Shown piece after piece: positions 46,720-55,462 of a stretch of DNA of 64,000 nucleotides (position 1 is the stretch's first letter; each line of letters starts with the position of its first letter). The notes under the pieces were generated by a model. That model saw nothing but the letters and a program-made list of their open reading frames with translations, was not told the DNA's origin and did not search any database. The DNA lies in NCBI GenBank assembly GCA_947495035.1, contig CANLXI010000003.1:62001-126000 (forward strand). Reading direction: 5' to 3'. A program made the position numbers and the translations under genes. This DNA comes from an uncultured Granulosicoccus sp. Its GTDB lineage: Bacteria > Pseudomonadota > Gammaproteobacteria > Granulosicoccales > Granulosicoccaceae.

Positions 46720-47869
46720 GCTGCCCGAACCGGATGCCACAGCGCTGGCGCACAGTGAACGCCTGCGACAGCAGCTGATCGAGCGCATGCGGCAGCAAGG
46801 CATGTTGTCCTTTGCCGAATACATGGAACAGGTACTTTACGAACCGGGACTGGGCTATTACATGGCCGGAGCGGCCAAGTTCGGCGATGAAGGTGACTTC
46901 ATCACGGCTCCGGAGGTCTCGCCGCTGTTCGGGGCTGCGCTGGCCAACGAGTTGCGAGGCGTGCTGGTGCACACCGGTGGCGGTATCCTGGAATTCGGTG
47001 CCGGTAGCGGCAAGTTGGCACTGAGCATTCTGCAGGCCCTGTCCGACGTCGAGGAACTGACCTATACCATCCTGGAGCCCAGTGCCGAGCTGGTCAACCG
47101 ACAGCAGCGCTTGCTTGGCGATGCGCTGGATGCGTCGCTATTCCGGAAGGTTCGCTGGGTGAGCACGCTGCCGGAATCGTTTACCGGTGCCATCGTGGCC
47201 AACGAAGTCATGGATGCCTTGCCGGTGGAGCGCTTTCGCAAGCAGGAAGATGGGGTCGTCCAGCTCTGCGTCGATGAGCACCTGGCAACGGCGGCACGAC
47301 CCGCCGGTGACGCTCTGCGCGAGGCCGTGCTTGCCATCGAGAATGATCTGGGAGAGCCACTGCCCGATGGTTATCAATCGGAAGTGTGTCTGTTGCTGAA
47401 GCCCTGGCTGGCCAGTCTGGCGCAGACGCTGGCGCAAGGCGTGGTGCTGCTGATCGATTACGGCTATCCGCGTCGTGAATACTATCTGCCGGAGCGAATG
47501 CAGGGGACCCTGGCCTGTTATTACAGGCACAGGACTCATGACGATCCGTTTCGCTGGCCAGGCCTGCAGGACATCACGGCGCATGTGGATTTCACCGCAG
47601 TGGCCGAAGCGGCGGTGCACCAGGAGCTTGATCTGCTGGGCTATGCGTCCCAATCCGCCTTTCTTCTGGACAATCGCCTGCTGGAACTGACCGAGCGTGA
47701 AAGTGTGCAAAGCACTGGCGAAATGCAACGCGTCAGCCTGGCTCGAGCGGTCAAGACACTGACCCTTCCTGGCGAAATGGGCGAACGGTTTCAGGTAATG
47801 GCGTTGGGTAGAGGCTATGATCTGCGCCTTCAGGGGTTCAGCTCGCAGGATCTGTCCTACCGGCTGTAG
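46712..47869 (+). CDS. MidA/NDUFAF7-like SAM-dependent methyltransferase
   Basis: The product (385 residues from the ATG at 46712, which follows a GGGGAG site) matches the family of mitochondrial NDUFAF7/MidA, which dimethylates an arginine in a complex I subunit during assembly. Landmarks are LSFAEYMEQVLYEPGLGYY (about residues 35-53), GDFITAPEVSPLFG, the SAM loop EFGAGSGKLA, and VANEVMDALPVERF, the family's characteristic acidic segment. Bacterial members are of unknown substrate. Complex I genes are not nearby, but an NDUFA9-like gene lies in the same window at 53363. Confidence 0.9.
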   Translation: MTELPEPDATALAHSERLRQQLIERMRQQGMLSFAEYMEQVLYEPGLGYYMAGAAKFGDEGDFITAPEVSPLFGAALANELRGVLVHTGGGILEFGAGSGKLALSILQALSDVEELTYTILEPSAELVNRQQRLLGDALDASLFRKVRWVSTLPESFTGAIVANEVMDALPVERFRKQEDGVVQLCVDEHLATAARPAGDALREAVLAIENDLGEPLPDGYQSEVCLLLKPWLASLAQTLAQGVVLLIDYGYPRREYYLPERMQGTLACYYRHRTHDDPFRWPGLQDITAHVDFTAVAEAAVHQELDLLGYASQSAFLLDNRLLELTERESVQSTGEMQRVSLARAVKTLTLPGEMGERFQVMALGRGYDLRLQGFSSQDLSYRL

Positions 47870-47938
47870 GCTCCCTTCCCATTGGCAGTCGCTCATGCGC
47901 GGTACGGAACCGGCGCATGACATCAGGGTTCGTCTCAC

Positions 47939-48745
47939 ATGGAATTAATGCATATCATCTGGCTGGCTCTGGTGCAGGGGCTGACCGAATTTCTACCGGT
48001 GTCCAGTTCGGCCCATCTGATTCTCGTACCGAGTCTGCTTGGCTGGCCGGATCAGGGACTGGCCTTCGATGTGGCCGTGCACCTGGGCACTCTGATCGCC
48101 GTGGTTGCCTATTTCCGCCGCGATATCGTCACCCTGTTTCTGGCCTGGGTGGAATCCATGACTCGCCGCCAGATGAGTGCCGAGGCCCGGCTGGCCTGGG
48201 GAGTCATCCTGGGAACCGTGCCAGCCGGTCTGGTTGGTCTGGCGTTCAAGGACTACATCGAAGTGTATCTGCGCTCACCGCTGGTGATTGCCACGACAAC
48301 CATCGTCTTCGGCCTGCTGTTGTGGGTGGCTGACAAGCGCAGCAAGCTGGTTCGATCGGAATACACACTGGGCTGGCAGGATTTTCTGGTCATCGGCGGC
48401 GCGCAGGCTCTGGCGCTGATTCCCGGAACATCACGCTCGGGCATTACCATCACGGCCGGGCTGCTGCTGGGCCTGACACGGGAGGCAGCGGCGCGTTATT
48501 CCTTCCTGCTCTCCATTCCCATCATCGTGCTCTCGGGGCTCAGCGTGACCAAGGATCTGGTGGAGTCCACCGTGCCCGTCGACTGGCAGGCACTGTTTCT
48601 GGGTACGCTGATTGCGGCCATCAGCGCCTTTGTCTGTATCCACTACTTTCTGGCGTTCATCAACCGTATCGGCATGACACCTTTCGTGATCTATCGCCTG
48701 CTGCTGGGTGTCTTGCTGTTCTGGGTCTTCGCTGTCGCAGTCTGA
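47939..48745 (+). CDS. uppP: Undecaprenyl-diphosphatase UppP
   Basis: UppP/BacA dephosphorylates undecaprenyl diphosphate so the lipid carrier can be reused in peptidoglycan synthesis; overproduction gives bacitracin resistance. The 268-residue polytopic protein has both catalytic-site segments: [16 protein letters not shown] (about residues 14-29, with Glu and Ser) and [17 protein letters not shown] (about 165, with Arg). It ends in the usual [10 protein letters not shown] helix. It is on its own after the MidA-like gene. Confidence 0.96.
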   Translation: MELMHIIWLALVQGLTEFLPVSSSAHLILVPSLLGWPDQGLAFDVAVHLGTLIAVVAYFRRDIVTLFLAWVESMTRRQMSAEARLAWGVILGTVPAGLVGLAFKDYIEVYLRSPLVIATTTIVFGLLLWVADKRSKLVRSEYTLGWQDFLVIGGAQALALIPGTSRSGITITAGLLLGLTREAAARYSFLLSIPIIVLSGLSVTKDLVESTVPVDWQALFLGTLIAAISAFVCIHYFLAFINRIGMTPFVIYRLLLGVLLFWVFAVAV

Positions 48746-48850
48746 ACGGACGGCTGACAGGTTCAGGGCATGGTCTTCGGCTTGCGCAAGGCCTGGCCTG
48801 GCAGAAGCGACAAAACGAGACTTCATCCGAACACTGCCCTGTTTGCAGGT

Positions 48851-49228
48851 TCAGGGAGACGGGACTGCCAGTTCGAGGGTCTTGCCCCCCAGGCCATGTA
48901 CGGAATCATGCGCCTGCAGCCGAATGACGCTGATACCTTCGGGCAATGTCAGTGTCAATGACCGGGTAAAGGGTTGCTCGTTTTCATGGGGATGGGCCAG
49001 TTCCCGGCTGCCGAGCACCCGGCCATCGGCAGCCAGAACATCCCAGCGGTCCGCGTAGTGGTCCCAGCCTTCGTCGGCATGCAACACGGTTGCGTCGATT
49101 CGGTAACGGTTATCCCCCAGTGCGGTAACCTTGCCGTCGACGACATCGGCTTCTCCGGCGTTGGCTGCTCCGATCAGGGCGGCCAGGCCCAATGCCAGCA
49201 AGGCAGGTGCTTTTGCATTTATCATCAT
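48851..49228 (-). CDS. Small secreted beta-rich protein, uncharacterised
   Basis: The 125-residue protein has a clear signal peptide (MMINAKAPALLALGLAALIG, cut near ANA-GE) and a mature domain of about 100 residues predicted as a beta-sandwich. Motifs I recognise from similar proteins in marine Rhodobacterales and relatives are HADEGWDHYAD, DGRVLGSRELAHPH and EQPFTRS, ending HDSVHGLGGK. The many His, Glu and Asp residues suggest metal binding, but function is unknown. It is convergent with uppP and divergent from the next membrane protein. Confidence 0.75.
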   Translation of the reverse strand: MMINAKAPALLALGLAALIGAANAGEADVVDGKVTALGDNRYRIDATVLHADEGWDHYADRWDVLAADGRVLGSRELAHPHENEQPFTRSLTLTLPEGISVIRLQAHDSVHGLGGKTLELAVPSP

Positions 49229-49361
49229 GATTATCTGAATGTTTCGTCGTATCCCGAGTCCTAACCCTACCGTATAACCATATCGCCCATGGCAGTCCGA
49301 TTATTGTAGAGTTCTCGATTTGAGTTCAGTCGTTGTTCGCGGAGGCAAGGCCATCACTACC

Positions 49362-49694
49362 ATGACAAGAAATTTTCTCGGAAATTCAACCGTCGCAGGC
49401 CCGGTAACGCAATTTGCCTTGCTGCTGGTGCCTATGGTCATGAGCTGTTTCTTCGTCGTTTACGCCATGGCCGGCTGGGTCATCGATGGTCGAGACCGCT
49501 TGAACTGGGCAGTGGAGGCGCTGACAGTCAGTGTATGGGTGGCACTATCCATGTTGGCCTTCAATGGCCTGGTTATCGCTTATACCCGTTGGCGTGGCGG
49601 AAGCTGGTGGCATCCTTTGATTGTTTCCAGCATTGGCCATATGGTCTTGTCGGTCCTGATGACACTGTCAGTGTTCATCACCGTCAGATTGTAA
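49362..49694 (+). CDS. Small membrane protein, uncharacterised
   Basis: The product (110 residues) has three predicted transmembrane helices (about residues 13-37, 48-72 and 82-107) and no recognisable motif. The start is weakly defined: the ATG at 49362 is the first after GGAGG at 49341, with spacing longer than ideal. The following VanZ-like gene begins 88 bases later on the same strand, so the two may be expressed together. I do not recognise the family. Confidence 0.55.
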   Translation: MTRNFLGNSTVAGPVTQFALLLVPMVMSCFFVVYAMAGWVIDGRDRLNWAVEALTVSVWVALSMLAFNGLVIAYTRWRGGSWWHPLIVSSIGHMVLSVLMTLSVFITVRL

Positions 49695-49782
49695 GCGGCG
49701 TTTCATCCGCTGCGCGCCTTCTGGCGGGCAGAAACAGGCCGGGCCGGACGCGCCCTTCAGCCAAGAGGTAGATGATTACCAC

Positions 49783-50223
49783 ATGAGTTTCGATTTCACG
49801 CCCAGAGCGATGCTGTCCGTCAGACATCTGCGTTATCGACGGCTGTGGATAGCCGTGGGTGTCGCGCTGATCCTGATGGTCGCCATCGCCTCGATGATCA
49901 CGATCCCGGCACCGCTCAAGGTGGTGATGATGAAGGACAAGCTGATGCATACCCTGGCCTATGCGGGTCTGATGGGCTGGTTCGCGCAGATCTACCGGCA
50001 TGACCTGACCCGACTACTGCTGGCAGTGGGGCTGGTGCTCATGGGGGTCGGGATCGAGTATCTGCAGGGCATGACCACCACGCGTCATTTCGATGTGCTG
50101 GATATGGTTGCCAACACATCGGGCGTCGTACTGGCCTGGGCCCTGGCCTATACCTGGGTGGGTACCTTGCTGGCGCGATTCGAGGGCCTGTTCAGTCGCT
50201 CCACCGTACACTCCAGCAGTTGA
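49783..50223 (+). CDS. VanZ family protein
   Basis: The 146-residue protein has four transmembrane segments and the VanZ signature with DKLMHTLAYAGLMGWFAQ in the second segment and EYLQGMTTTRHFDVLDMVANTSGVVLAWAL (about residues 90-119) in the third and fourth. VanZ-like proteins are linked to teicoplanin resistance in enterococci; in Gram-negatives they are of unknown function. GAGGTAG lies upstream of the ATG. It is convergent with cca, with 36 bases between their ends. Confidence 0.85.
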   Translation: MSFDFTPRAMLSVRHLRYRRLWIAVGVALILMVAIASMITIPAPLKVVMMKDKLMHTLAYAGLMGWFAQIYRHDLTRLLLAVGLVLMGVGIEYLQGMTTTRHFDVLDMVANTSGVVLAWALAYTWVGTLLARFEGLFSRSTVHSSS

Positions 50224-50259
50224 GGCAGTTCATTCCGTCCTGCAGGTATCTGTGCTCAT

Positions 50260-51504
50260 TCAATCCTGTGCGTTACTGCCCGGCTTTTGCGTCAGCCACT
50301 GACTGATGGCTCGGGTTCTGGCCTCGGTGATTCGCTCGGCAATGGTCGACTTGTCCGTTGTCTCACGGGCAATGGCCGCACTGTCAACTTTCCTGAAGAC
50401 TTCCGCCACGTTGCGCAGGAAGTCGGCCTGAGGGTATTCACCTTCTTCGTGACCCAGGCGGCCGCGAGCATCGGCCTCACACACCTGCAGGTACTGATCG
50501 AATCGTTCGGGCTTGCGTACCACATCCATCGTCTGCATCAGGCTGGTCAGCTTGCCTGGTGTCAGATCGCGAGCTCGGTGAGAATGTGTGTGCCAGCGTG
50601 CGGTCAATACGCCCAGGTCTCTTGTCTTGCGCGGAACGCGCAGACGCTCGCACAGCGCTTCGGTCAATGCGGCGCCACGCTTTTCATGTCCATGATGAGA
50701 GGGCAGGATATCGACCGGTGTCGTGGCCTTGCCCAGATCGTGGCACAAGGCGGCAAAGCGTACATCCAGTTGCTCGCTGCCGAGTGATGCCTGCTGCAGC
50801 ACCATCAGGGTGTGAATACCGCTATCGATCTCCGGATGCCATCGAGCGGGTTGGGGCACACCGAACAGGGCGTCCACTTCCGGCAGTACAACGGCCAGGG
50901 CACCGCAGTCGCGTAGAGCACGGATGAAGGCATCGGGTGAGCGGGCCTGCAGGGCACCACTCATTTCCTGCCAGACACGTTCGGCGACCAGATTGTCCGT
51001 TTCGCCCTCGCGCACCATGTGGCGCATGAGCTCCAGGGTTTCATCGGCAATGGTGAATCCCAGATGACTGAAGCGCGCCATGAAGCGAGCTACCCGCAGA
51101 ATGCGAACAGGGTCTTCGACAAAGGCTTGCGAGACGTGTCTCAGCACCCGGTTCTCGATGTCCTGTCTGCCATTGTACGGATCCACCAGCTCGCCGTCAT
51201 CGCGTTGCGCTATCGCGTTGATGGTGAGGTCGCGACGGCTCAGGTCCTCCTCGAGCGTCACGCTCGAATCTGTCGAGAACTCGAAGCCGTGGTAGCCGGG
51301 TCCGGTCTTGCGTTCCAGGCGAGCCAGCGCATATTCCTCGTGACTCTCCGGGTGCAGGAAGACCGGGAAGTCCTTGCCGACGGACCTGAAGCCGGCCTGC
51401 AGCATTTCGGCAGGCGTGCTGCCCACGACCACCCAGTCGCGATCGATGACTGGAAGTCCAAGCAGGTGATCGCGCACCGCACCTCCAACCAGGTAGTGTT
51501 TCAT
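50260..51504 (-). CDS. cca: Multifunctional CCA-adding tRNA nucleotidyltransferase
   Basis: This enzyme adds CCA to tRNA 3' ends, and its HD domain provides phosphatase and phosphodiesterase activities for repair. The 414-residue protein begins KHYLVGGAVRDHLLGLPVIDRDWVVVG with the catalytic GGxxRD and DxD-type motifs, then the nucleotide-recognition RRDLTINAIAQR motif, and has the HD-domain HDLGKATTP segment at about residue 250 with the HEKRGAALTEALCERL helix. Length and HD domain match the gammaproteobacterial class. Confidence 0.96.
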   Translation of the reverse strand: MKHYLVGGAVRDHLLGLPVIDRDWVVVGSTPAEMLQAGFRSVGKDFPVFLHPESHEEYALARLERKTGPGYHGFEFSTDSSVTLEEDLSRRDLTINAIAQRDDGELVDPYNGRQDIENRVLRHVSQAFVEDPVRILRVARFMARFSHLGFTIADETLELMRHMVREGETDNLVAERVWQEMSGALQARSPDAFIRALRDCGALAVVLPEVDALFGVPQPARWHPEIDSGIHTLMVLQQASLGSEQLDVRFAALCHDLGKATTPVDILPSHHGHEKRGAALTEALCERLRVPRKTRDLGVLTARWHTHSHRARDLTPGKLTSLMQTMDVVRKPERFDQYLQVCEADARGRLGHEEGEYPQADFLRNVAEVFRKVDSAAIARETTDKSTIAERITEARTRAISQWLTQKPGSNAQD

Positions 51505-51583
51505 GACGTCGTGTTGCGAATTGCGGGCATGTACTGAATGTTACACTGCCGCCCATCCCCGGAAGCTGCTCGACTTCTCGTAG

Positions 51584-52666
51584 ATGCGAATCAATCGTCT
51601 GGTCCCCGCCTGTCTGTTGGCAGCCACTGTTGCCGTACTGGGTGGCTGTAGCAATGTGGGCTACTACTCACAGGCCGTCGGCGGTCATGTCAGATTGATG
51701 CTGGCCAGGGAGCCCATCGACAAGCTGCTGGCTGACGCCACCACCTCGGAAGAGCTGCGCGGCAAGCTGCGCACGCTGGTCGATGCACGCCAGTTTGCCG
51801 TCGAGCGTCTGCAACTGCCGGACAACGACAGCTATGACAGCTATGTGGAAACCGGGCGTGATGCGGTTACCTGGAACGTGGTGGCAGCCGGGGAGTTTTC
51901 CCTGCAGGCCAGAACCTGGTGCTTCCCGGTCGCCGGTTGCGTCAGTTATCGGGGTTATTTCGACAAGGCGGATGCCGAAGCGTACGCCGCGCAATTGGCG
52001 GCAGAAGACTACGATGTCTCGGTGGGTGGGGCATCGGCCTATTCGACACTGGGCTGGTTCGATGACCCGGTTCTGGACACCATGCTGCGGGGCACGGATG
52101 TACGCTTTGTGGGCACTCTGTTCCATGAGCTGGCGCATCAGGTGCTCTACGTCAAGGACGACAGCAATTTCAATGAGGCCTTTGCCACCTTCGTGGAGCA
52201 GCAGGGTGTGCGGCAGTGGCTGGCCGAACGAGGCGAAAGCGAGCGTATCGAGGCCTACAATGCGTCACAGCAGCGTGTGGTCGACTTTCTGGGCTTGCTC
52301 AGACAGACCCGGGACGAGTTGCAGGCGCTGTACGCGCAGGACTTGCCGGATGCGGCGATGCGCACGGCCAAACAGGCTACGTTCGACAACATGCGCGATG
52401 CCTATGACTTGCTCAAACAGCAATGGGGGGGCTATGCCGGTTACGACAACTGGTTCCGGCGTGAACTGAACAACGCTCGCCTGGTGGCCGTATCCACCTA
52501 TCGGCGTGACGTGCCTGCCTTTCAGGCCATGTACGAGGAAGCGGGGCAGGACATGTCTGCCTTCTACGAACTGGCACGGCGGGTTGGCAAGCTGCCGTAC
52601 AAGGAACGGCGCAGCCGCATTGCGGAATATGATGCCAAGGCGGCCGGCAAGCTTGACAGCCCGTGA
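51584..52666 (+). CDS. Predicted zinc aminopeptidase lipoprotein (COG4324/DUF2265)
   Basis: The 360-residue protein has a lipoprotein signal peptide with lipobox VLGGC (Cys22), placing it in the envelope. The centre contains a zinc-protease HExxH-like motif, FHELAHQVLYVK, with a downstream Glu in FNEAFATFVEQQG, the gluzincin-like arrangement of this family. Early conserved SQAVGGHVRLM and the C-terminal helical region match predicted aminopeptidases. It ends just before the cobalamin riboswitch but should be transcribed from its own promoter next to cca. Confidence 0.87.
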   Translation: MRINRLVPACLLAATVAVLGGCSNVGYYSQAVGGHVRLMLAREPIDKLLADATTSEELRGKLRTLVDARQFAVERLQLPDNDSYDSYVETGRDAVTWNVVAAGEFSLQARTWCFPVAGCVSYRGYFDKADAEAYAAQLAAEDYDVSVGGASAYSTLGWFDDPVLDTMLRGTDVRFVGTLFHELAHQVLYVKDDSNFNEAFATFVEQQGVRQWLAERGESERIEAYNASQQRVVDFLGLLRQTRDELQALYAQDLPDAAMRTAKQATFDNMRDAYDLLKQQWGGYAGYDNWFRRELNNARLVAVSTYRRDVPAFQAMYEEAGQDMSAFYELARRVGKLPYKERRSRIAEYDAKAAGKLDSP

Positions 52667-52719
52667 TGCACTTCCAATAATGGTACAGCGGATGCACCCT
52701 GGTGGTGTGTCTGCACGAT

Positions 52720-52904
52720 GTGATGGTTCCCGTCGTCGGCATGACTCGGGATGAAAAGGGAACACGGTGAGGCCTCTTAGCTGTTGGCCAATTCCATGAC
52801 TGCCCCCGCAACTGTAAGTGGTGAGTTGATCCGAACAATCCCACTGGGTACGGCACCCGGGAAGGGTCGGTAAACGTTGAACCACAAGTCAGGAGACCTG
52901 CCAT
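52720..52904 (+). promoter_or_regulatory. Cobalamin (adenosylcobalamin) riboswitch
   Basis: This RNA element controls downstream genes in response to coenzyme B12. Conserved pieces present in order are GGTTCCC pairing with AAAAGGGAA, ACACGGTGAG, the core GCCCCCGCAACTGTAAG (52802-52818), CCACTGG, GGGAAGG, and the B12 box GTCAGGAGACCTGCC at 52888-52902. The whole element looks intact. The adjoining ORFs at 52953 and 53027 are small and unrelated to known B12 genes, so what it controls is unclear. Confidence 0.95.
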
Positions 52905-52952
52905 TGCTTGTCAACTCAACCCGGGCGGGGTGCCTCGGTCAGGAGATTTGCG

Positions 52953-53036
52953 ATGCCTGTCAGTTTCTTGCCGACACATCCTGAAATTACCTGTCCGGCC
53001 ATCCGCCCACGAGCGCGGAGGGCGCCATGCAGGTAA
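52953..53036 (+). CDS. Riboswitch-proximal 27-residue ORF
   Basis: An ATG preceded by AGGAG with seven-base spacing opens a 27-codon frame starting MPVSFLPTHPE and ending in a basic tail (RARRAPCR). The stop lies inside the start region of the next ORF (53027), so ribosomes finishing here would be next to that start, as in a leader peptide that couples translation. The ribosome-binding site sits in a second GTCAGGAGA sequence (52938-52946), a partial copy of the B12 box. Coding status is unproven; it could be a fragment of a lost gene. Confidence 0.35.
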   Translation: MPVSFLPTHPEITCPAIRPRARRAPCR

Positions 53037-53329
53037 TGGATCGGATCATTCTCAGACTTATCGAACCGCAGAAAAACCGCGAGGATGCCGTGCTTCTGGG
53101 GCGCCTGGGCTTTCTGGAATGGCTGGTGTCGATTCCCGATGACTGCGATTTCGATGAAGAGCTTCGACTCGCCCATGAGCGCGCCGAACCTCTGAAACTG
53201 TCCATGCCGGCAGTGGGTGTTCTGTGCGAGCTGCTGAGCGAGGCTGGAAAACTGGCGGAATCGCCGACTCCGGCCTCGACCTCACTGGTCAGACGCAAGG
53301 GGGCTCGTCGTCGACGCTCGCTGCACTAG
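53027..53329 (+). CDS. Uncharacterised 100-residue ORF downstream of the cobalamin riboswitch
   Basis: The ORF has a strong ribosome-binding site (GGAGGG) six bases before its ATG. The first 70 residues are rich in Leu, Glu and Asp and predicted helical (MQVMDRIILRLIEPQKNRED start), followed by a Ser/Thr/Pro linker and a basic tail (RRKGARRRRSLH). There is no membrane segment, Cys or His motif, or resemblance to cobalamin transport, synthesis or B12-dependent enzymes that I recognise. It is the only gene of useful size behind the riboswitch before the convergent NDUFA9-like gene. Confidence 0.5.
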   Translation: MQVMDRIILRLIEPQKNREDAVLLGRLGFLEWLVSIPDDCDFDEELRLAHERAEPLKLSMPAVGVLCELLSEAGKLAESPTPASTSLVRRKGARRRRSLH

Positions 53330-53362
53330 TCTCGGAAAACCGGATCTCGGGGCGCCTCGTGC

Positions 53363-54310
53363 TCAGCGACGGGCCGCAGCACGGTTCTGCTGCAATCGAC
53401 CTGCCCAGTCCCGCTTGCCCAGATAACGGGGTACCACGGCATCCAGTGATGTCGGCTGGCGGGCGCAGTCACTGTCACAGACACTCGGCGTCTGCAGGCT
53501 GAGGTAATTGTCTCGGCTGAAGGGTTTGCCGGGAACGAACTCCATGATGCGAGCCTGCAACCTGGCAGCCCAGTCCGGCAGGCCGATGATGGTGCGCGAC
53601 AGTCCGGCAGTGTCCGCCGTGTATTGCACCAGTTCCCGCAGCGTGTAGTCCTGCGGACCACACAGTTGAATGGTGCTGCCGGCAGCCTGAGGGTCGTCGA
53701 TGGCGGCAATCATGACATCGCAGACATCGCCGATGAACACGGGGGCCATTCTGGCATCCGGAACCGCCAGAGGAAAAACCGGAAGAGCGCGCAGCAAGCC
53801 GGCGAAGCGGTTGAAGAATGCATCGTGCTCGCCGAAGATGATGGACGGCTGAAAGATGGTCCATGTCGTATTGCCTGTGTGGGCGCGTACCCGCTGCTCT
53901 GCCTCGCCCTTGGTTCTCAGGTATTCGCTGGAGCCCTTGTCCGCATCGGCGTTCAGAGCGCTCATGTGCAGATAGTGCCTGACCTCGCCGGCTGCACAGG
54001 CATTCAATACCTTGCCGGTCAGCTCTGAATGTGCGCTTGAGAAGCTGCCCCTGGACTGACTGCCGCCCTCGTTGAGGATGCCGATCAGATTGATCACGGT
54101 GTCCGAACCTGCCAGTGCTGCCGTCAGCGCTTCTGCATCGTGCACATCCACTTCCTGTGCATGAACATTGGACATGGTTCGCAATGTGCGAACCCGCTGC
54201 GCCCGTCGGGTGAGAACAACGACTTCATCAAATTTCGTGGCCAGGCGATAGGTCAGCTGAGAGCCGACAAAACCTGATCCGCCCAACAAGGTAACGCGGC
54301 GACTGGACAT
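53363..54310 (-). CDS. NDUFA9-like NAD(P)-binding oxidoreductase
   Basis: The product (315 residues from the ATG at 54310) is an atypical short-chain dehydrogenase of the NDUFA9/complex I 39-kDa subunit type. It has the N-terminal nucleotide loop LLGGSGFVGSQL, a conserved DVHDAEAL strand and VINLIGILNEGG, then YLRTKGEAEQRVR with the active-site Lys of this family, and FQPSIIFGEHDAFFNRF. Bacterial homologues are free-standing, of unknown substrate; in complex I it is an accessory subunit. A longer frame start is unsupported. It ends in a basic tail, AARR. Confidence 0.88.
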   Translation of the reverse strand: MSSRRVTLLGGSGFVGSQLTYRLATKFDEVVVLTRRAQRVRTLRTMSNVHAQEVDVHDAEALTAALAGSDTVINLIGILNEGGSQSRGSFSSAHSELTGKVLNACAAGEVRHYLHMSALNADADKGSSEYLRTKGEAEQRVRAHTGNTTWTIFQPSIIFGEHDAFFNRFAGLLRALPVFPLAVPDARMAPVFIGDVCDVMIAAIDDPQAAGSTIQLCGPQDYTLRELVQYTADTAGLSRTIIGLPDWAARLQARIMEFVPGKPFSRDNYLSLQTPSVCDSDCARQPTSLDAVVPRYLGKRDWAGRLQQNRAAARR

Positions 54311-54625
54311 GGGTACTGGATGCTCCGAATGGAAGAACGGGTCGATACGGTGTACGGCAGGTGGATGCCGAGCTGCAGGACGAGCCTCAAGACAGTGCAA
54401 TGGCATGAGGACCTTTGCACCGTCCTGCGTCTGGTCGACCTGCCAGTGTGTCTGCAATATTCACGGCACTCGGCATGCCTGACAGCCTATTTTGCCTCAA
54501 ACGAGGCTCAGGCGCAGGGTCGATACTGTCTGTCCTGCTGAGTCTGGAGCTGCGAATCCGCGACAGACCGGGCAGGTGGGCACTGGCACAGGACGCACGA
54601 TACCGGTCCGACCCCTTGCTTTCGG
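54311..54625. other. Intergenic region between the NDUFA9-like and TauE/SafE genes
   Basis: I see no convincing gene or RNA in these 315 bases. A small symmetric GCCTC-AAAC-GAGGC sequence near 54494 lacks a T-run and is not a convincing terminator. The promoter of the NDUFA9-like gene should lie in its first part. Confidence 0.5.
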
Positions 54626-55462
54626 CTAGATTCCAGACAGGACGGCCACCACGAACCTGAAGGTCACCATCAGCAGAAACAGGCCGAACAGTCTCGACAG
54701 CTGCGTCCGTGATCTGGCATGCGCCGCCTGCACGCCATGGCGGGTCATTGTCAGGGCGGCGGGCAATGTGATGAACAGAGCCAGCAGTGACACGTAACCC
54801 AGTGCATCCGGCGGCAGGCCGGGTTTGTGCCAACCGACGATGATGTAACCCAGGGTACCGGGAATGGCGATCAGGAGACCCAGGCCGGCAGATGTCGATA
54901 CTGCTTCATGGATCGGGCGTCCGTGCAGGGTCAGCATCATGGTTGACAGAGCGCCTCCGCCGATCCCCATCAGGGCCGACAGCAAACCGATGAAGGCGCC
55001 ATACAGAGACAGCAGGCCGCGTCCCGGCAGAGTGTCCGCAATCTGCCAGCCCGCGCCGCCGAGCAGCATGCGCAGCGCCAGAACGCCGGCGACCAGCATG
55101 AAGACCGTCTGGAAAACGCGAGCATCAGCCACACTGGCGATGGCGGTTCCAGCGATGACGCCTGAGAGCACCGGCAGAATCCAGGATCGCAGTACCCCGG
55201 TATTCAGACTGCCACGTCTGGCATGCTCGCGGGCAGAGACAAAGGCGGTGGGAATGATCATGGCCAGGGAGGTACCGACAGCCAGCGGCATGGCGATGTC
55301 ATCGGCATTTCCGGTAAACCGGAACACTTCGTAGAACACCGGTACCGAGATCGCGCCGCCGCCCACGCCAAACAGTCCTGCCAGAAAGCCGATGGCTATG
55401 CCAGCCAGTACAAGAGCGGCCACGATGAGCAACAGAACGGAAGGGGAGAGACCGGCTGGCAT
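54626..55462 (-). CDS. TauE/SafE-family sulfite/sulfonate exporter
   Basis: The product (278 residues from the ATG at 55462) is an eight-helix membrane protein with the duplicated TauE motif: GFLAGLFGVGGGAISVPVF in the first half and GLLSALMGIGGGALSTMML in the second. TauE/SafE proteins move sulfite, sulfoacetate or organosulfur compounds. It is divergent from soeABC with about 190 bases between them, which fits export of sulfite to avoid toxicity while SoeABC oxidises it. A frame open further upstream overlaps soeA and is rejected; an ATG at 55510 is a possible alternative start. Confidence 0.9.
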   Translation of the reverse strand: MPAGLSPSVLLLIVAALVLAGIAIGFLAGLFGVGGGAISVPVFYEVFRFTGNADDIAMPLAVGTSLAMIIPTAFVSAREHARRGSLNTGVLRSWILPVLSGVIAGTAIASVADARVFQTVFMLVAGVLALRMLLGGAGWQIADTLPGRGLLSLYGAFIGLLSALMGIGGGALSTMMLTLHGRPIHEAVSTSAGLGLLIAIPGTLGYIIVGWHKPGLPPDALGYVSLLALFITLPAALTMTRHGVQAAHARSRTQLSRLFGLFLLMVTFRFVVAVLSGI

